A program made the position numbers and the translations under genes. A stretch of 7,484 nt of DNA from NCBI GenBank assembly GCA_036170535.1, contig JAVHPJ010000180.1, positions 1 through 7,484 of the forward strand, read 5' to 3'. The stretch comes from SSF53 sp036170535. GTDB lineage: Bacteria > Spirochaetota > Leptospiria > Leptospirales > Leptonemataceae. Shown one piece after another: positions 1 to 6,129 of this stretch (positions are counted from its first letter, which is position 1; every line of letters begins with the position of its first letter). The notes under the pieces are model-generated. The model saw nothing but the letters and a program-made list of their open reading frames with translations, was not told where the DNA came from and did no database searches.

Positions 1-2
1 AA

Positions 3-599
3 CGCCTGACCGATCGGCTGTGGGTGCGCGGCGACGCGGGTCTCTTCGCACTGGATGTTCGGAACGAAGTGCGCGTTACAGCCCATCTTGACGAGCACGG
101 CGCCATTCTTGTCGCCAATGACCGACTCTATCGCGCCGTCCGCACGGAACCCAACGCGGAAGGCGAAACGCAAACGCTGCTCGAAATTCGGGACGCTGGG
201 GTCCCCGAACTTCCGGAACTCGGCCGGGTTTATTTGCGCGACTTTTGCTGCCTCACGCAAATCCTGGTGCAGGACGGCGTCGCCATTGTCCTGGATATTG
301 AGATGCGGCGGATCGCGCGCATTGACGTGCGCAATCCCGCAGCTCCGCGCGTAAATCAGGAAGAAGACGGAGTCCCTTACTTTGATGCGCGCGACGGCCT
401 CGACGGCTATTACGCGCTCAGTTCGCCTTACAGTGATACCCTGCGCCTCTGGCGCTGGAACTTTGCCGAAGGTCCGATTGGCGTCGCTTACAAGGAATTT
501 GGACCGCGCGTGGACCATCGCAACCAGTTTGGCGTCCACGACGGACGGCTGTATCTCCTGAGCGAGGACGGAGAACTGCGCGTTCTGAGCGCGCGCTGA
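3..599 (+). CDS. C-terminal part of a beta-propeller-like repeat protein (5' end outside window)
   Basis: The frame is open from the first full codon at base 3 to a TGA at 597-599, so about 198 residues of a longer protein are visible. Two segments resemble each other: GLFALDVRNEVRV near the beginning and RIARIDVRNPAAPRV near the middle. This pattern of a short strand, then IDVRNPAAP, then a new strand is typical of LVIVD-type and related beta-propeller repeats. The last stretch (GVHDGRLYLLSEDGELRVLSAR) looks like a closing blade. No catalytic motif or membrane segment is visible in this part, and the N-terminus that would show a signal peptide is missing. Such propellers are usually binding or scaffold modules, often exported, but no specific role can be assigned here. 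It ends 12 bases from the convergent YdeI-family gene. The codon pattern matches the neighbours. The CDS call is firm; the propeller assignment is an inference from repeat texture. Confidence 0.7.
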   Translation, partial: RLTDRLWVRGDAGLFALDVRNEVRVTAHLDEHGAILVANDRLYRAVRTEPNAEGETQTLLEIRDAGVPELPELGRVYLRDFCCLTQILVQDGVAIVLDIEMRRIARIDVRNPAAPRVNQEEDGVPYFDARDGLDGYYALSSPYSDTLRLWRWNFAEGPIGVAYKEFGPRVDHRNQFGVHDGRLYLLSEDGELRVLSAR

Positions 600-611
600 G
601 CGAACCGGCGT

Positions 612-1211
612 CTACGCCTTGCGAACGTACTGATTCGCCACGCGATTCTCGACAGCGGCGTCGACAATTTCCGTAAGGCGACGAGCGCGCGTCGCGGGCC
701 GTTTTGCGCTGGCGATCCACTGCAAGAGCCCTTTGCGCGCGGAATTACTGAAGGCTTCGAAGTTTTTGCGCGCCGCCGGGTTCGCGGCGAACGCTTGTTT
801 CAGGTCCGCCGGTATCACGCCCGCTTCCACCCCGTCGATGGCCGTCCAGGAGCCGTCGCGTTTGGCCGCATCGATTTTCGCGAGCCCGGCCGCAGTCATA
901 CGTTTTGTTTTGATCAAGCGCTCGATGCGTTCCTTATTTACGCGCGACCACTGACTGCCGGGTTTGCGCGGCGTCATGAGCAACAGGTAGCGCGTTTCAT
1001 CCAGTTTGTTGGGCAGGCTGTCGATCCAGCCGAAGCACAGCGCCTCTTCCACCGCTTCGTCCAGCAGCAGTCGCTGCGCGCGTCCGTTTTTCTTTTCCAG
1101 AATCAGCCAGACGCCCGGCGACTTTGTATGATGTTCAGCAAGCCACTGGCGCCACGCTTTACGGTCGGCCGCTGCGACGCGTGCCAGGCTGTCCAGTTTG
1201 CCTTTCGCCAT
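612..1211 (-). CDS. YdeI/OmpD-associated family protein
   Basis: This 199-residue protein matches the YdeI/OmpD-associated family along its whole length. The family hallmarks appear in order: a Trp-rich N-terminal segment (WRQWLAEHH, then GVWLIL) at about residues 20-40, EEALCFGWIDSLPNKLDE near 55-72, then TPRKPGSQWSRVNKERIERL near 80-99, and GLAKIDAAKRDGSW near 109-122. The C-terminal part has an AKRPATRARRLTEIV motif, also typical. Family members are small cytoplasmic proteins linked in a few bacteria to resistance to cationic peptides or bacteriocins, but the biochemical function is not established. There is no signal peptide and no membrane segment. The ATG at 1209-1211 gives the full family N-terminus. 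The upstream ribosome binding site is weak (GAAAG). It starts 7 bases after the stop of the NamZ-family gene, so the two are probably co-transcribed. It stops with TAG. Confidence 0.85.
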   Translation of the reverse strand: MAKGKLDSLARVAAADRKAWRQWLAEHHTKSPGVWLILEKKNGRAQRLLLDEAVEEALCFGWIDSLPNKLDETRYLLLMTPRKPGSQWSRVNKERIERLIKTKRMTAAGLAKIDAAKRDGSWTAIDGVEAGVIPADLKQAFAANPAARKNFEAFSNSARKGLLQWIASAKRPATRARRLTEIVDAAVENRVANQYVRKA

Positions 1212-1218
1212 GATACTT

Positions 1219-2406
1219 TCAGAACATATCTTCGTGCGGCGCGAGCGGAGTGCGCGTCAGCGGGGTCGGGTGCAAGCGATACGTCTGCGCCTGCTCGATC
1301 CAGGCCCGCTCCGCCTCTGCCAGATGCGCGCGCACGCGGCCGAAGTTTTCCTTCCCGTGAAGATAGTCCAGGAGCAATGGATCGCCCGCCAACAATTCAA
1401 TCGCCGGTCGATCGGAACGATATTCGTATACGCCGTGACGCCAGTCAAAAGCCCGGCTGTGCTCGCGAATCCAACGAATCAACTTTAAACTGTGCGCAAG
1501 CGAATGGTACGGCGCTCCGGTGAGATGAATTTGAAAGCCCGAGCAGACCTGGCCGGCGAATTTGTGAAAGGTCGGAATATACTGCAGCGGCCGGAGCAGC
1601 GCGCCGCCCTGTTTCAACTCGTCTACGCGCGCAAAGTTCCAGGTCAGATAAGGCGCGCCAAAAATTTCAAAGGGTCGGGTCGCGCCGCGCCCCTCGCTCA
1701 AATTCGTGCCTTCGAGTAAGCACTGCCCCGAGTAGACCAGCGGCGTCAGCGGCCCGGGCATGTTCGGCGAAGGCGGAATCTCCCAGGTCGAGTCGTCGGC
1801 CGCGAGAAAGCGCAGATCAATCGCTCCCGGATAATCCGAGGCGTAAAATCGGCACAATTCGCCCAGGCTCAGGCCGTGCCGATGCGGGAGGCCGCGCCGG
1901 CCCACAAACGACTCAAAGTCCGCCGGAAGCAAACTGCCTTCGACGAAGGGTCCGGCGGGATTCGGGCGATCGACGATGTATACATTCAGCTTCAGATTGT
2001 CGCGCGCTATGGCGTCAAAGATATAGCTGATCGTCGTTGCAAAAGTGTAGTACCGCGCGCCAACATCCTGCAGATCGATTAAAAGCGCGTCCAGATCCGC
2101 GAGCTTTTCCGGCGCTACGTACAGCGAACTTTCGCGCTCGCCGTAAAGCGAGGCGAACTCGACTCCGGGCGCAAGCCCGGCGTAGCCGCCCGCATCATCA
2201 AGCGGAATCTGATCCTGCAATTCGGCGAATAGACCGTGCTCCGGCAAAAATACCCGGCGAAGCGCGCCGTGTTCGGCCAGGCTTTGAAATAGATACCGTC
2301 CGCGCCGGCGACTCCAGGCAGTCTGGTTGCACAAAAGTCCGAGCGCGCGCACGGAGACTGGCGGCTGCGCGACAAAATCTTCCAGGTTGGGAAAAACGCT
2401 CGTCAT
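1219..2406 (-). CDS. DUF1343 / NamZ family protein, probable exo-beta-N-acetylmuramidase
   Basis: The 395-residue product shows the DUF1343 signature blocks in order: LPEHGLFAELQD at about residues 54-65, DLQDVGARYYTF at 111-122, DRPNP at 146-150, GLPHRHGLSLGEL at 172-184, then PPSPNMPGPLTPLVYSGQ and LLEGTNLSEGRGATRPFE further on. The characterised member, Bacillus subtilis NamZ, removes terminal MurNAc from peptidoglycan fragments, so a role in cell-wall turnover or recycling is likely. The ATG at 2404-2406 is chosen because it starts just before the first conserved strand and has a GAGG ribosome binding site 10 bases upstream. The frame stays open for 61 more codons upstream (to 2589), but that stretch is basic, cysteine-containing and unlike the family. 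With the chosen start no signal peptide or lipobox is visible, so the protein appears cytoplasmic, unlike the secreted B. subtilis enzyme. It is the first gene of a probable two-gene unit with the YdeI-family gene. Confidence 0.88.
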   Translation of the reverse strand: MTSVFPNLEDFVAQPPVSVRALGLLCNQTAWSRRRGRYLFQSLAEHGALRRVFLPEHGLFAELQDQIPLDDAGGYAGLAPGVEFASLYGERESSLYVAPEKLADLDALLIDLQDVGARYYTFATTISYIFDAIARDNLKLNVYIVDRPNPAGPFVEGSLLPADFESFVGRRGLPHRHGLSLGELCRFYASDYPGAIDLRFLAADDSTWEIPPSPNMPGPLTPLVYSGQCLLEGTNLSEGRGATRPFEIFGAPYLTWNFARVDELKQGGALLRPLQYIPTFHKFAGQVCSGFQIHLTGAPYHSLAHSLKLIRWIREHSRAFDWRHGVYEYRSDRPAIELLAGDPLLLDYLHGKENFGRVRAHLAEAERAWIEQAQTYRLHPTPLTRTPLAPHEDMF

Positions 2407-2416
2407 GAATGCCCGT

Positions 2417-2420
2417 CCTC
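2417..2420 (-). promoter_or_regulatory. Ribosome binding site of the NamZ-family gene
   Basis: GAGG reads on the minus strand 10 bases before the ATG at 2404-2406. It supports that ATG over the upstream in-frame starts, which have no family-like sequence behind them. Confidence 0.45.
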
Positions 2421-2473
2421 GTGCGCAAAAATCCCGACCGCGCCGCGCTTGCGCCGGGCGCACAGCGCCGCAT

Positions 2474-2492
2474 TCCTGCCATACTGGCAGGA
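2474..2492. promoter_or_regulatory. Perfect 19-base dyad in a divergent intergenic region, candidate operator
   Basis: The 8-base arms TCCTGCCA and TGGCAGGA are perfect inverted repeats around a 3-base centre (TAC). No T-run follows on either strand, and both flanking genes point away, so it does not look like a terminator. A shorter dyad with the same outer bases, CCTG-A-CAGG, lies at 2503-2511, with its centre 24 bases away. The location between the divergent NamZ-family and rhomboid genes suits a regulator binding site. I could not identify a convincing -35/-10 pair on either strand in this 191-base gap, so the regulatory role is inferred from symmetry and position only. Confidence 0.35.
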
Positions 2493-2587
2493 CAAAAGTC
2501 GCCCTGACAGGCTGGCGAAACCGGATGAGCGAGCAAAGTCGAAAATCATATGCTGGACTCCGGCCCGAAACTTGCGTTCTCTGAACC

Positions 2588-2594
2588 AAAGGAG
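2588..2594 (+). promoter_or_regulatory. Ribosome binding site of the rhomboid gene
   Basis: AAAGGAG is a strong match to the anti-Shine-Dalgarno complement and ends 3 bases before the ATG at 2598-2600. The spacing is short, but this site favours that ATG over the in-frame ATG at 2550, which has no such site, and over the one at 2616, which is too far from it. Confidence 0.55.
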
Positions 2595-2597
2595 CCT

Positions 2598-3458
2598 ATG
2601 AACCCTCGAGCCGGAATGCCCCCTGTCACGCGCGTCTTTTTGATCGCCAACGTCCTGGCCTTTTCCATACCCAGCCTGCTGTATGGCGGCGCCGGCAGCC
2701 CGGCCTACTACGCCTTCCTGATGGAGTACGGACTGGTTCCGAGCGCATTCTGGGACGGCGCGGTGTGGCAGCCCTTCACCAGCATGTTTTTGCATGGCGG
2801 TTTTCTGCATATCCTGGCCAACATGCTGGGACTCTGGAGCATCGGCGGCTTCCTCGAACGCGCAGTGGGACCGGCGCGCTTTGCCGGACTTTATCTGGTT
2901 TCCGGTCTCGTGGGCGCGGCCTTTGTCATCTTTTTTCCCGGGCCGGTCAGCGGTCCCACCGTAGGCGCATCGGGCGCGGTACTCGGGCTCCTGGGCGCCA
3001 TGGCTGTGTTGCAGCCGCGCGCCATGCTGCTCGTATTTTTTATCCCGATGCGCACGCGCACGGCGGTAATCCTGTTTGGCCTGCTCTCCATACTCGCCGC
3101 CACCCAGGGCTGGCTGAGCTTTATCTCGCACATGGGGCACCTGGGCGGTCTGGTCGGCGGCCTGGTTTACACATGGCTGGCGATTTCGCGCGACGAAATG
3201 CACCGGCGCGTGGACCAGCATGCGGATCGGTATCGAGCGCCGGAGGCCGACGCGGTCGGTGCGCGCGACCTGCGCGAAGCGATGCTACGACGCATGATGG
3301 ATCGCCTGGGCGGGACGGGCGGCGCGCCGCGCTCCGCTGGCGGCGAAAAAGTAATTAATCCCCTGCCGGGTGAAACGGGCGGCGAGCCGGACGGTCCGCG
3401 CCGCAAGGTCTACTTCGACCCGATTACGGGCCGTTACGTGGTAATTTACGAAAACTAA
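2598..3458 (+). CDS. Rhomboid-family intramembrane serine protease with cytosolic C-terminal tail
   Basis: The 286-residue product has a rhomboid core of six predicted membrane segments, roughly at residues 11-29, 66-84, 95-113, 123-140, 144-165 and 181-197. The first segment follows the TRVFLIANVLAF pattern common in the family. The HxxxN element is HILAN (H71, N75), the catalytic serine sits in GASG (S125), and the catalytic histidine is in HLGGLVGG (H181). All active-site elements are therefore present and it should be proteolytically competent, cutting membrane-anchored substrates inside or near the bilayer. The substrate cannot be deduced. After the last segment come about 89 hydrophilic residues: a charged, probably helical part (RDLREAMLRRMMDRL), a Gly/Pro-rich linker, and a final aromatic stretch (RKVYFDPITGRYVVIYEN). 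The start is set by AAAGGAG just upstream; an extended start at 2550 is possible but lacks a ribosome binding site. It is divergent from the NamZ-family gene and convergent with cobA. Confidence 0.9.
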   Translation: MNPRAGMPPVTRVFLIANVLAFSIPSLLYGGAGSPAYYAFLMEYGLVPSAFWDGAVWQPFTSMFLHGGFLHILANMLGLWSIGGFLERAVGPARFAGLYLVSGLVGAAFVIFFPGPVSGPTVGASGAVLGLLGAMAVLQPRAMLLVFFIPMRTRTAVILFGLLSILAATQGWLSFISHMGHLGGLVGGLVYTWLAISRDEMHRRVDQHADRYRAPEADAVGARDLREAMLRRMMDRLGGTGGAPRSAGGEKVINPLPGETGGEPDGPRRKVYFDPITGRYVVIYEN

Positions 3459-3484
3459 AGTCGACGCCCGGCGCCGCAGCAGGG

Positions 3485-3507
3485 CTGGAGCCGCATGAGC
3501 GCTCCGG
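3485..3507. terminator. Possible bidirectional hairpin between convergent genes
   Basis: GGAGC (3487-3491) and GCTCC (3501-3505) pair. Two inner GC pairs around an ATGA loop, one bulged C at 3492, and an outer C-G plus a wobble pair extend the stem. It lies between the rhomboid stop and the end of cobA, where a shared terminator would be expected. There is no U-tract on either side, so it is a weak candidate for intrinsic termination. Confidence 0.25.
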
Positions 3508-3508
3508 A

Positions 3509-4309
3509 CTACGCGCCCCGCAAAAACTCGCCGCGCAGAGCCGCTTCCAGTTCTTCTTCATCCAGATGCGCCTGGCTCAGACCCAGGTCCGCCACGGCGC
3601 CCACGACAATCGTCGCCGGCGCGCGAAGACCGCGGGCGCGCTCGGCGATAGTTCCGAGCGTGGCGATCACGACCGCCTGATCGGGCAGAGTCCCGCGCGA
3701 GATCACCGCCGCCGGCGTGTCGGCGGCGCGACCCGCCGCCTGCAACCCCCCCACAAATTACGGCAGCGACACGACGCCCAATAAAAAGACCAGCGTGGGG
3801 ATCTGCGCCAGCGCTTCCCACGGAGTGCCGGACGATCCGTTCATCGCCTCGTGTGCGGTGAAGACAGCAAAGCCTGTAGAAAGACCGCGATGGGTAACGG
3901 GTATGCCGGCCGCCGCGGGCGCCGAATAAAAGGAACTTACGCCCGGTGTGACGGTGCACGGCACTCCGGCCGCCGTCAGAGCCGCCTGTTCTTCACCGCC
4001 GCGACCGAACACAAAGGGATCGCCGCCTTTCAGTCGCACAGTGCAGAATCCCGCGCGCGCGTAGCGAATCAGCAAACGATGAATGCGATCCTGGCGCAGG
4101 GTTCCCGGCCGGCCGGGCTTTTTTCCGACGGGCACAAGGGTTGCGTTTTTTGCGCGCTTCAGAATCTCCGGATTTACCAGGCGATCATACAACACGACGT
4201 CCGCCTGCTCCAGGAGTTCGGCGGCGCGCAGGGTCAGAAGTCCCGGGTCGCCCGGGCCCGCGCCCACCAGATGCACATGGCCCATTTTTTTACGCGGCGC
4301 CGCTTTCAT
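3509..4309 (-). pseudogene. cobA: Uroporphyrinogen-III C-methyltransferase (SUMT) interrupted by one in-frame TAA
   Basis: SUMT uses two S-adenosylmethionine to methylate uroporphyrinogen III to precorrin-2, the precursor of siroheme and cobalamin. Before the stop (183 residues) the family motifs are intact: VGAGPGDPGLLTL at 15-27, YDRLV at 41-45, VRLKGGDPFVFGRGGEE at 91-107, PGVSS at 122-126 and PVTHRG at 137-142. Codon 184 is TAA (3758-3760). The same frame then continues for 82 codons, with AGRAADTPAAVISRGT and APATIVVGAVADL, which match the C-terminal SUMT subdomain, and ends at a TAG at 3509-3511. The total length of 267 codons is normal for the family, and nothing is missing around the stop. 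The start ATG overlaps the cysH stop as ATGA, implying translational coupling. As read, the gene yields a 183-residue fragment lacking part of the S-adenosylmethionine-binding half. A restart at the GTG at 3752-3754 is conceivable, but it has no ribosome binding site. A base-calling error is a serious alternative, since seven G follow directly. Confidence 0.85.
3746..3760 (-). other. In-frame stop codon and G7 run within cobA
   Basis: On the minus strand the bases read CCG TAA TTT GTG GGG GGG TTG CAG in the cobA frame. The TAA occupies 3758-3760 and the seven-G run 3752-3746. Other genes here end with TAA (rhomboid, cysN), TGA (cysH, NamZ family) and TAG (cysD, YdeI family, and the end of the cobA frame), so TAA is an ordinary stop in this genome and genome-wide recoding is not supported. 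Confidence 0.85.
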
Positions 4310-5031
4310 TTCTTAACGTGCAGCCCGCATTCTTTAGTGTCGGCCGACTCCCACCACCAGCGGCCGGCGCGAATGTCCTCGCCGGTCTGGATCGCGCGCG
4401 TGCAGGGCGCACAGCCGATGCTCGGGTAGCCCTTTGCGTGCAGCGGGTGCAGCGGGACCTGGCGCTGCTTCACATAGTCTTCCAGTTGCGCGAGGCTCCA
4501 CTCCGCCAGCGGATTAAACTTTAAGAGACCGGCGTTGACCGGATCAACTTCCACCAGTGCGAGATCGCCGCGCGTGACGGCCTGCTCGCGCCGCATGCCC
4601 GTGATCCACGCCGCGCGGCCGGCGAGAGCGCGCTGCAGGGGTTCGACCTTGCGCACCCCGCAGCACTCCTTGCGGTTCTCAATTGATTCGTAAAACGAAT
4701 AAGCGCCCTTTGTGCGCATCAGGTTCTGCACGGCGGCGGCGTCCGGGAAATACACTTCGATGTTGATCCCGTAGCGGCTGCGCAGGCTATCAAGGGTTTC
4801 ATAGCTCTCCTCGTGCAGGCGGCCCGTATCCAGCACAAAGACCTGCGGCGACTTTGTGACGCGGCTCAGGAGATCCACAAGGGCGACGTCTTCCATGCCC
4901 AAACTACAAGCGAGGACCACCCGTTCCCCGAAGCGTTCGACGGCCCAGGCCAGGAGCTCCTCGGGCGGGCGACCGGCGAAGCGCAGGGAAAGTTCGGCGG
5001 CCTCAGTCGCCAGGGTCGAGCTTGCGTTCAT
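4306..5031 (-). CDS. cysH: Assimilatory APS reductase (iron-sulfur type CysH)
   Basis: The 241-residue enzyme reduces adenylyl sulfate (APS) to sulfite and AMP with electrons from thioredoxin, in the cytoplasm. The nucleotide-binding fold is seen in LACSLGMEDVALVDLL (about 40-55), FVLDTGRLHEESYETL (65-80) and TGMRREQ (144-150). Two cysteine pairs, C123-C124 in KECCGVRK and C207/C210 in CAPC, are the [4Fe-4S] ligands that separate APS reductases from E. coli-type PAPS reductases. The catalytic cysteine is C235 in KECGLH at the C-terminus. Some family members, such as the Bacillus enzyme, accept both APS and PAPS, so specificity is inferred; the absence of cysC nearby supports APS. The ATG at 5029-5031 is chosen, but its GGAAG element is only 1 base away. 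A TTG at 5053-5055 would add eight residues and cannot be excluded. The stop overlaps the cobA start (ATGA). It is divergent from cysDN. Confidence 0.93.
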   Translation of the reverse strand: MNASSTLATEAAELSLRFAGRPPEELLAWAVERFGERVVLACSLGMEDVALVDLLSRVTKSPQVFVLDTGRLHEESYETLDSLRSRYGINIEVYFPDAAAVQNLMRTKGAYSFYESIENRKECCGVRKVEPLQRALAGRAAWITGMRREQAVTRGDLALVEVDPVNAGLLKFNPLAEWSLAQLEDYVKQRQVPLHPLHAKGYPSIGCAPCTRAIQTGEDIRAGRWWWESADTKECGLHVKK

Positions 5032-5077
5032 GCTTCCAAACAACGCGAAAAGCAAGCGCCGTCAACCAAATACACAA

Positions 5078-5088
5078 TCCCTACGGGA
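5078..5088. promoter_or_regulatory. Small dyad TCCC-TAC-GGGA between divergent cysH and cysD, candidate operator
   Basis: The 138-base gap between the cysH start and cysD start must carry the control elements of both sulfate-assimilation transcripts. An 11-base dyad (TCCC, TAC, GGGA) lies in an AT-richer patch about 47 bases upstream of the cysH ATG. A TTGACC at 5105-5110 and a TATGCT at 5121-5126 face cysD, but they are only 10 bases apart and do not form a normal promoter. I therefore report the dyad as a candidate binding site for a sulfur-responsive regulator, without naming one. Confidence 0.28.
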
Positions 5089-5169
5089 ATAATCAGGAAG
5101 GCGTTTGACCGCCGGGGGCCTATGCTAATTCATGGACCCTGAAACCCGCCCGGCGGAGCTGTATTCTCG

Positions 5170-6099
5170 ATGAGCATGGAAACCAAACCACCGATCGCCG
5201 GACGCCGTCTGGATTCCCTGGACGCGCTGGAGGCGGAGGCGATTCACATACTGCGCGAGGCGGCCGCCCAATTTGAACGTCCGGCCCTGCTCTTTTCCGG
5301 CGGCAAAGACTCCATTACCATGGTGCACCTGGCGCGGAAGGCCTTTTATCCGGCCGGGCTGCCCTTTCCGCTTTTGCACATCGACACCGGCCACAACTTC
5401 CCGGAGACGATTGAGTTTCGCGACCAGCTGGTGGCCGAGGTCGGCGCGCAGTTGATTGTGCGCTACGTGCAGGACAGCATCAACCGCGGGACGGCTAAAG
5501 AAGAAACCGGCCGTTTCGCCAGCCGCAATGCGATCCAGGCCGTCACCCTGCTCGAAGCGATCGAAGAGCTCAAGCTCGACTGTTGCCTGGGCGGCGGACG
5601 CCGGGACGAGGAAAAAGCGCGCGCCAAAGAACGCGTCTTTTCCGTACGCAACGAGTTTGGCGAATGGGACCCCCGTCTCCAGCGTCCGGAACTCTGGAAC
5701 CTCTACAACGGACGCATCCACAAAGGCGAAAACGTCCGCGTGTTTCCCCTGTCCAACTGGACCGAGCTGGACGTGTGGCTGTACATTCAGCGCGAGCGGA
5801 TCGCAGTGCCGGAGATTTATTTTACGCACCAGCGCCCGGTTATACGCCGCGAAGGGCAGATTTTTCCCGTCTCCGAGTTTATCTGGATGGACGCCGGCGA
5901 AACGCCGGAACCCAAACGCGTGCGCTTTCGCACCGTGGGCGACATGACCTGCACGGCCGCCGTCGAAAGCGAGGCCAACACGCTCGACGATATCATCCGT
6001 GAAAACCTGAGTTCCGGCGTCACTGAACGCGGCGCGCGCCTCGACGACAAACGCTCGGAGTCGGCTATGGAAGATCGTAAACGCGGCGGATACTTTTAG
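5170..6099 (+). CDS. cysD: Sulfate adenylyltransferase subunit 2 (ATP sulfurylase small subunit)
   Basis: This 309-residue protein is the catalytic subunit of the CysDN ATP sulfurylase, which forms APS and pyrophosphate from ATP and sulfate. The PP-loop is SGGKDS at residues 43-48, followed by LLHIDTGHNFPETIEFRD (about 68-85), GGGRRDEEKARAKERVFS at 141-158, and RVFPLSNWTELDVWLYI at 190-206. The C-terminus, SAMEDRKRGGYF, is the usual CysD ending. Length is normal for the family and no key element is missing. The ATG at 5170 has a GGAG 11 bases upstream (5155-5158); an ATG two codons later would change little. cysN follows after 30 bases, making a cysDN operon divergent from cysH. The lack of any APS kinase next to the pair fits delivery of APS directly to CysH. 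Confidence 0.96.
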   Translation: MSMETKPPIAGRRLDSLDALEAEAIHILREAAAQFERPALLFSGGKDSITMVHLARKAFYPAGLPFPLLHIDTGHNFPETIEFRDQLVAEVGAQLIVRYVQDSINRGTAKEETGRFASRNAIQAVTLLEAIEELKLDCCLGGGRRDEEKARAKERVFSVRNEFGEWDPRLQRPELWNLYNGRIHKGENVRVFPLSNWTELDVWLYIQRERIAVPEIYFTHQRPVIRREGQIFPVSEFIWMDAGETPEPKRVRFRTVGDMTCTAAVESEANTLDDIIRENLSSGVTERGARLDDKRSESAMEDRKRGGYF

Positions 6100-6129
6100 A
6101 CGTTCGTTGCGGATTAAGAAGGCCTGACC

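Noticed and set aside
795..1523. 242-codon plus-strand open frame
   Set aside because: It is antisense to both the YdeI-family gene and the NamZ-family gene, which have clear family motifs; the Arg/Ala-rich product is a GC shadow.
2474..2492. LexA-type or intrinsic terminator identity for the 19-base dyad
   Set aside because: The arms do not match CTGT-N8-ACAG and there is no T-run on either strand.
2407..2589. 61-codon N-terminal extension of the NamZ-family frame
   Set aside because: It has no ribosome binding site or family similarity, is not signal-peptide-like, and would run across the dyad and the divergent control region.
2403..3221. 272-codon minus-strand open frame across the rhomboid gene
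   Set aside because: The product is low-complexity, rich in Gln, His, Ala and Arg, and is a shadow of the rhomboid coding sequence.
3746..3752. G7 run as a phase-variation switch
   Set aside because: The frame is the same on both sides of the run as it stands, and the gene is a housekeeping enzyme; one-base slippage alone would not bypass the upstream TAA.
3509..3760. Genome-wide recoding of TAA as a sense codon
   Set aside because: The rhomboid and cysN genes end with TAA at their natural C-termini, so TAA works as stop in this genome.
5105..5126. Sigma-70 promoter TTGACC / TATGCT in front of cysD
   Set aside because: The spacer is only 10 bases, far from the usual 16-18.
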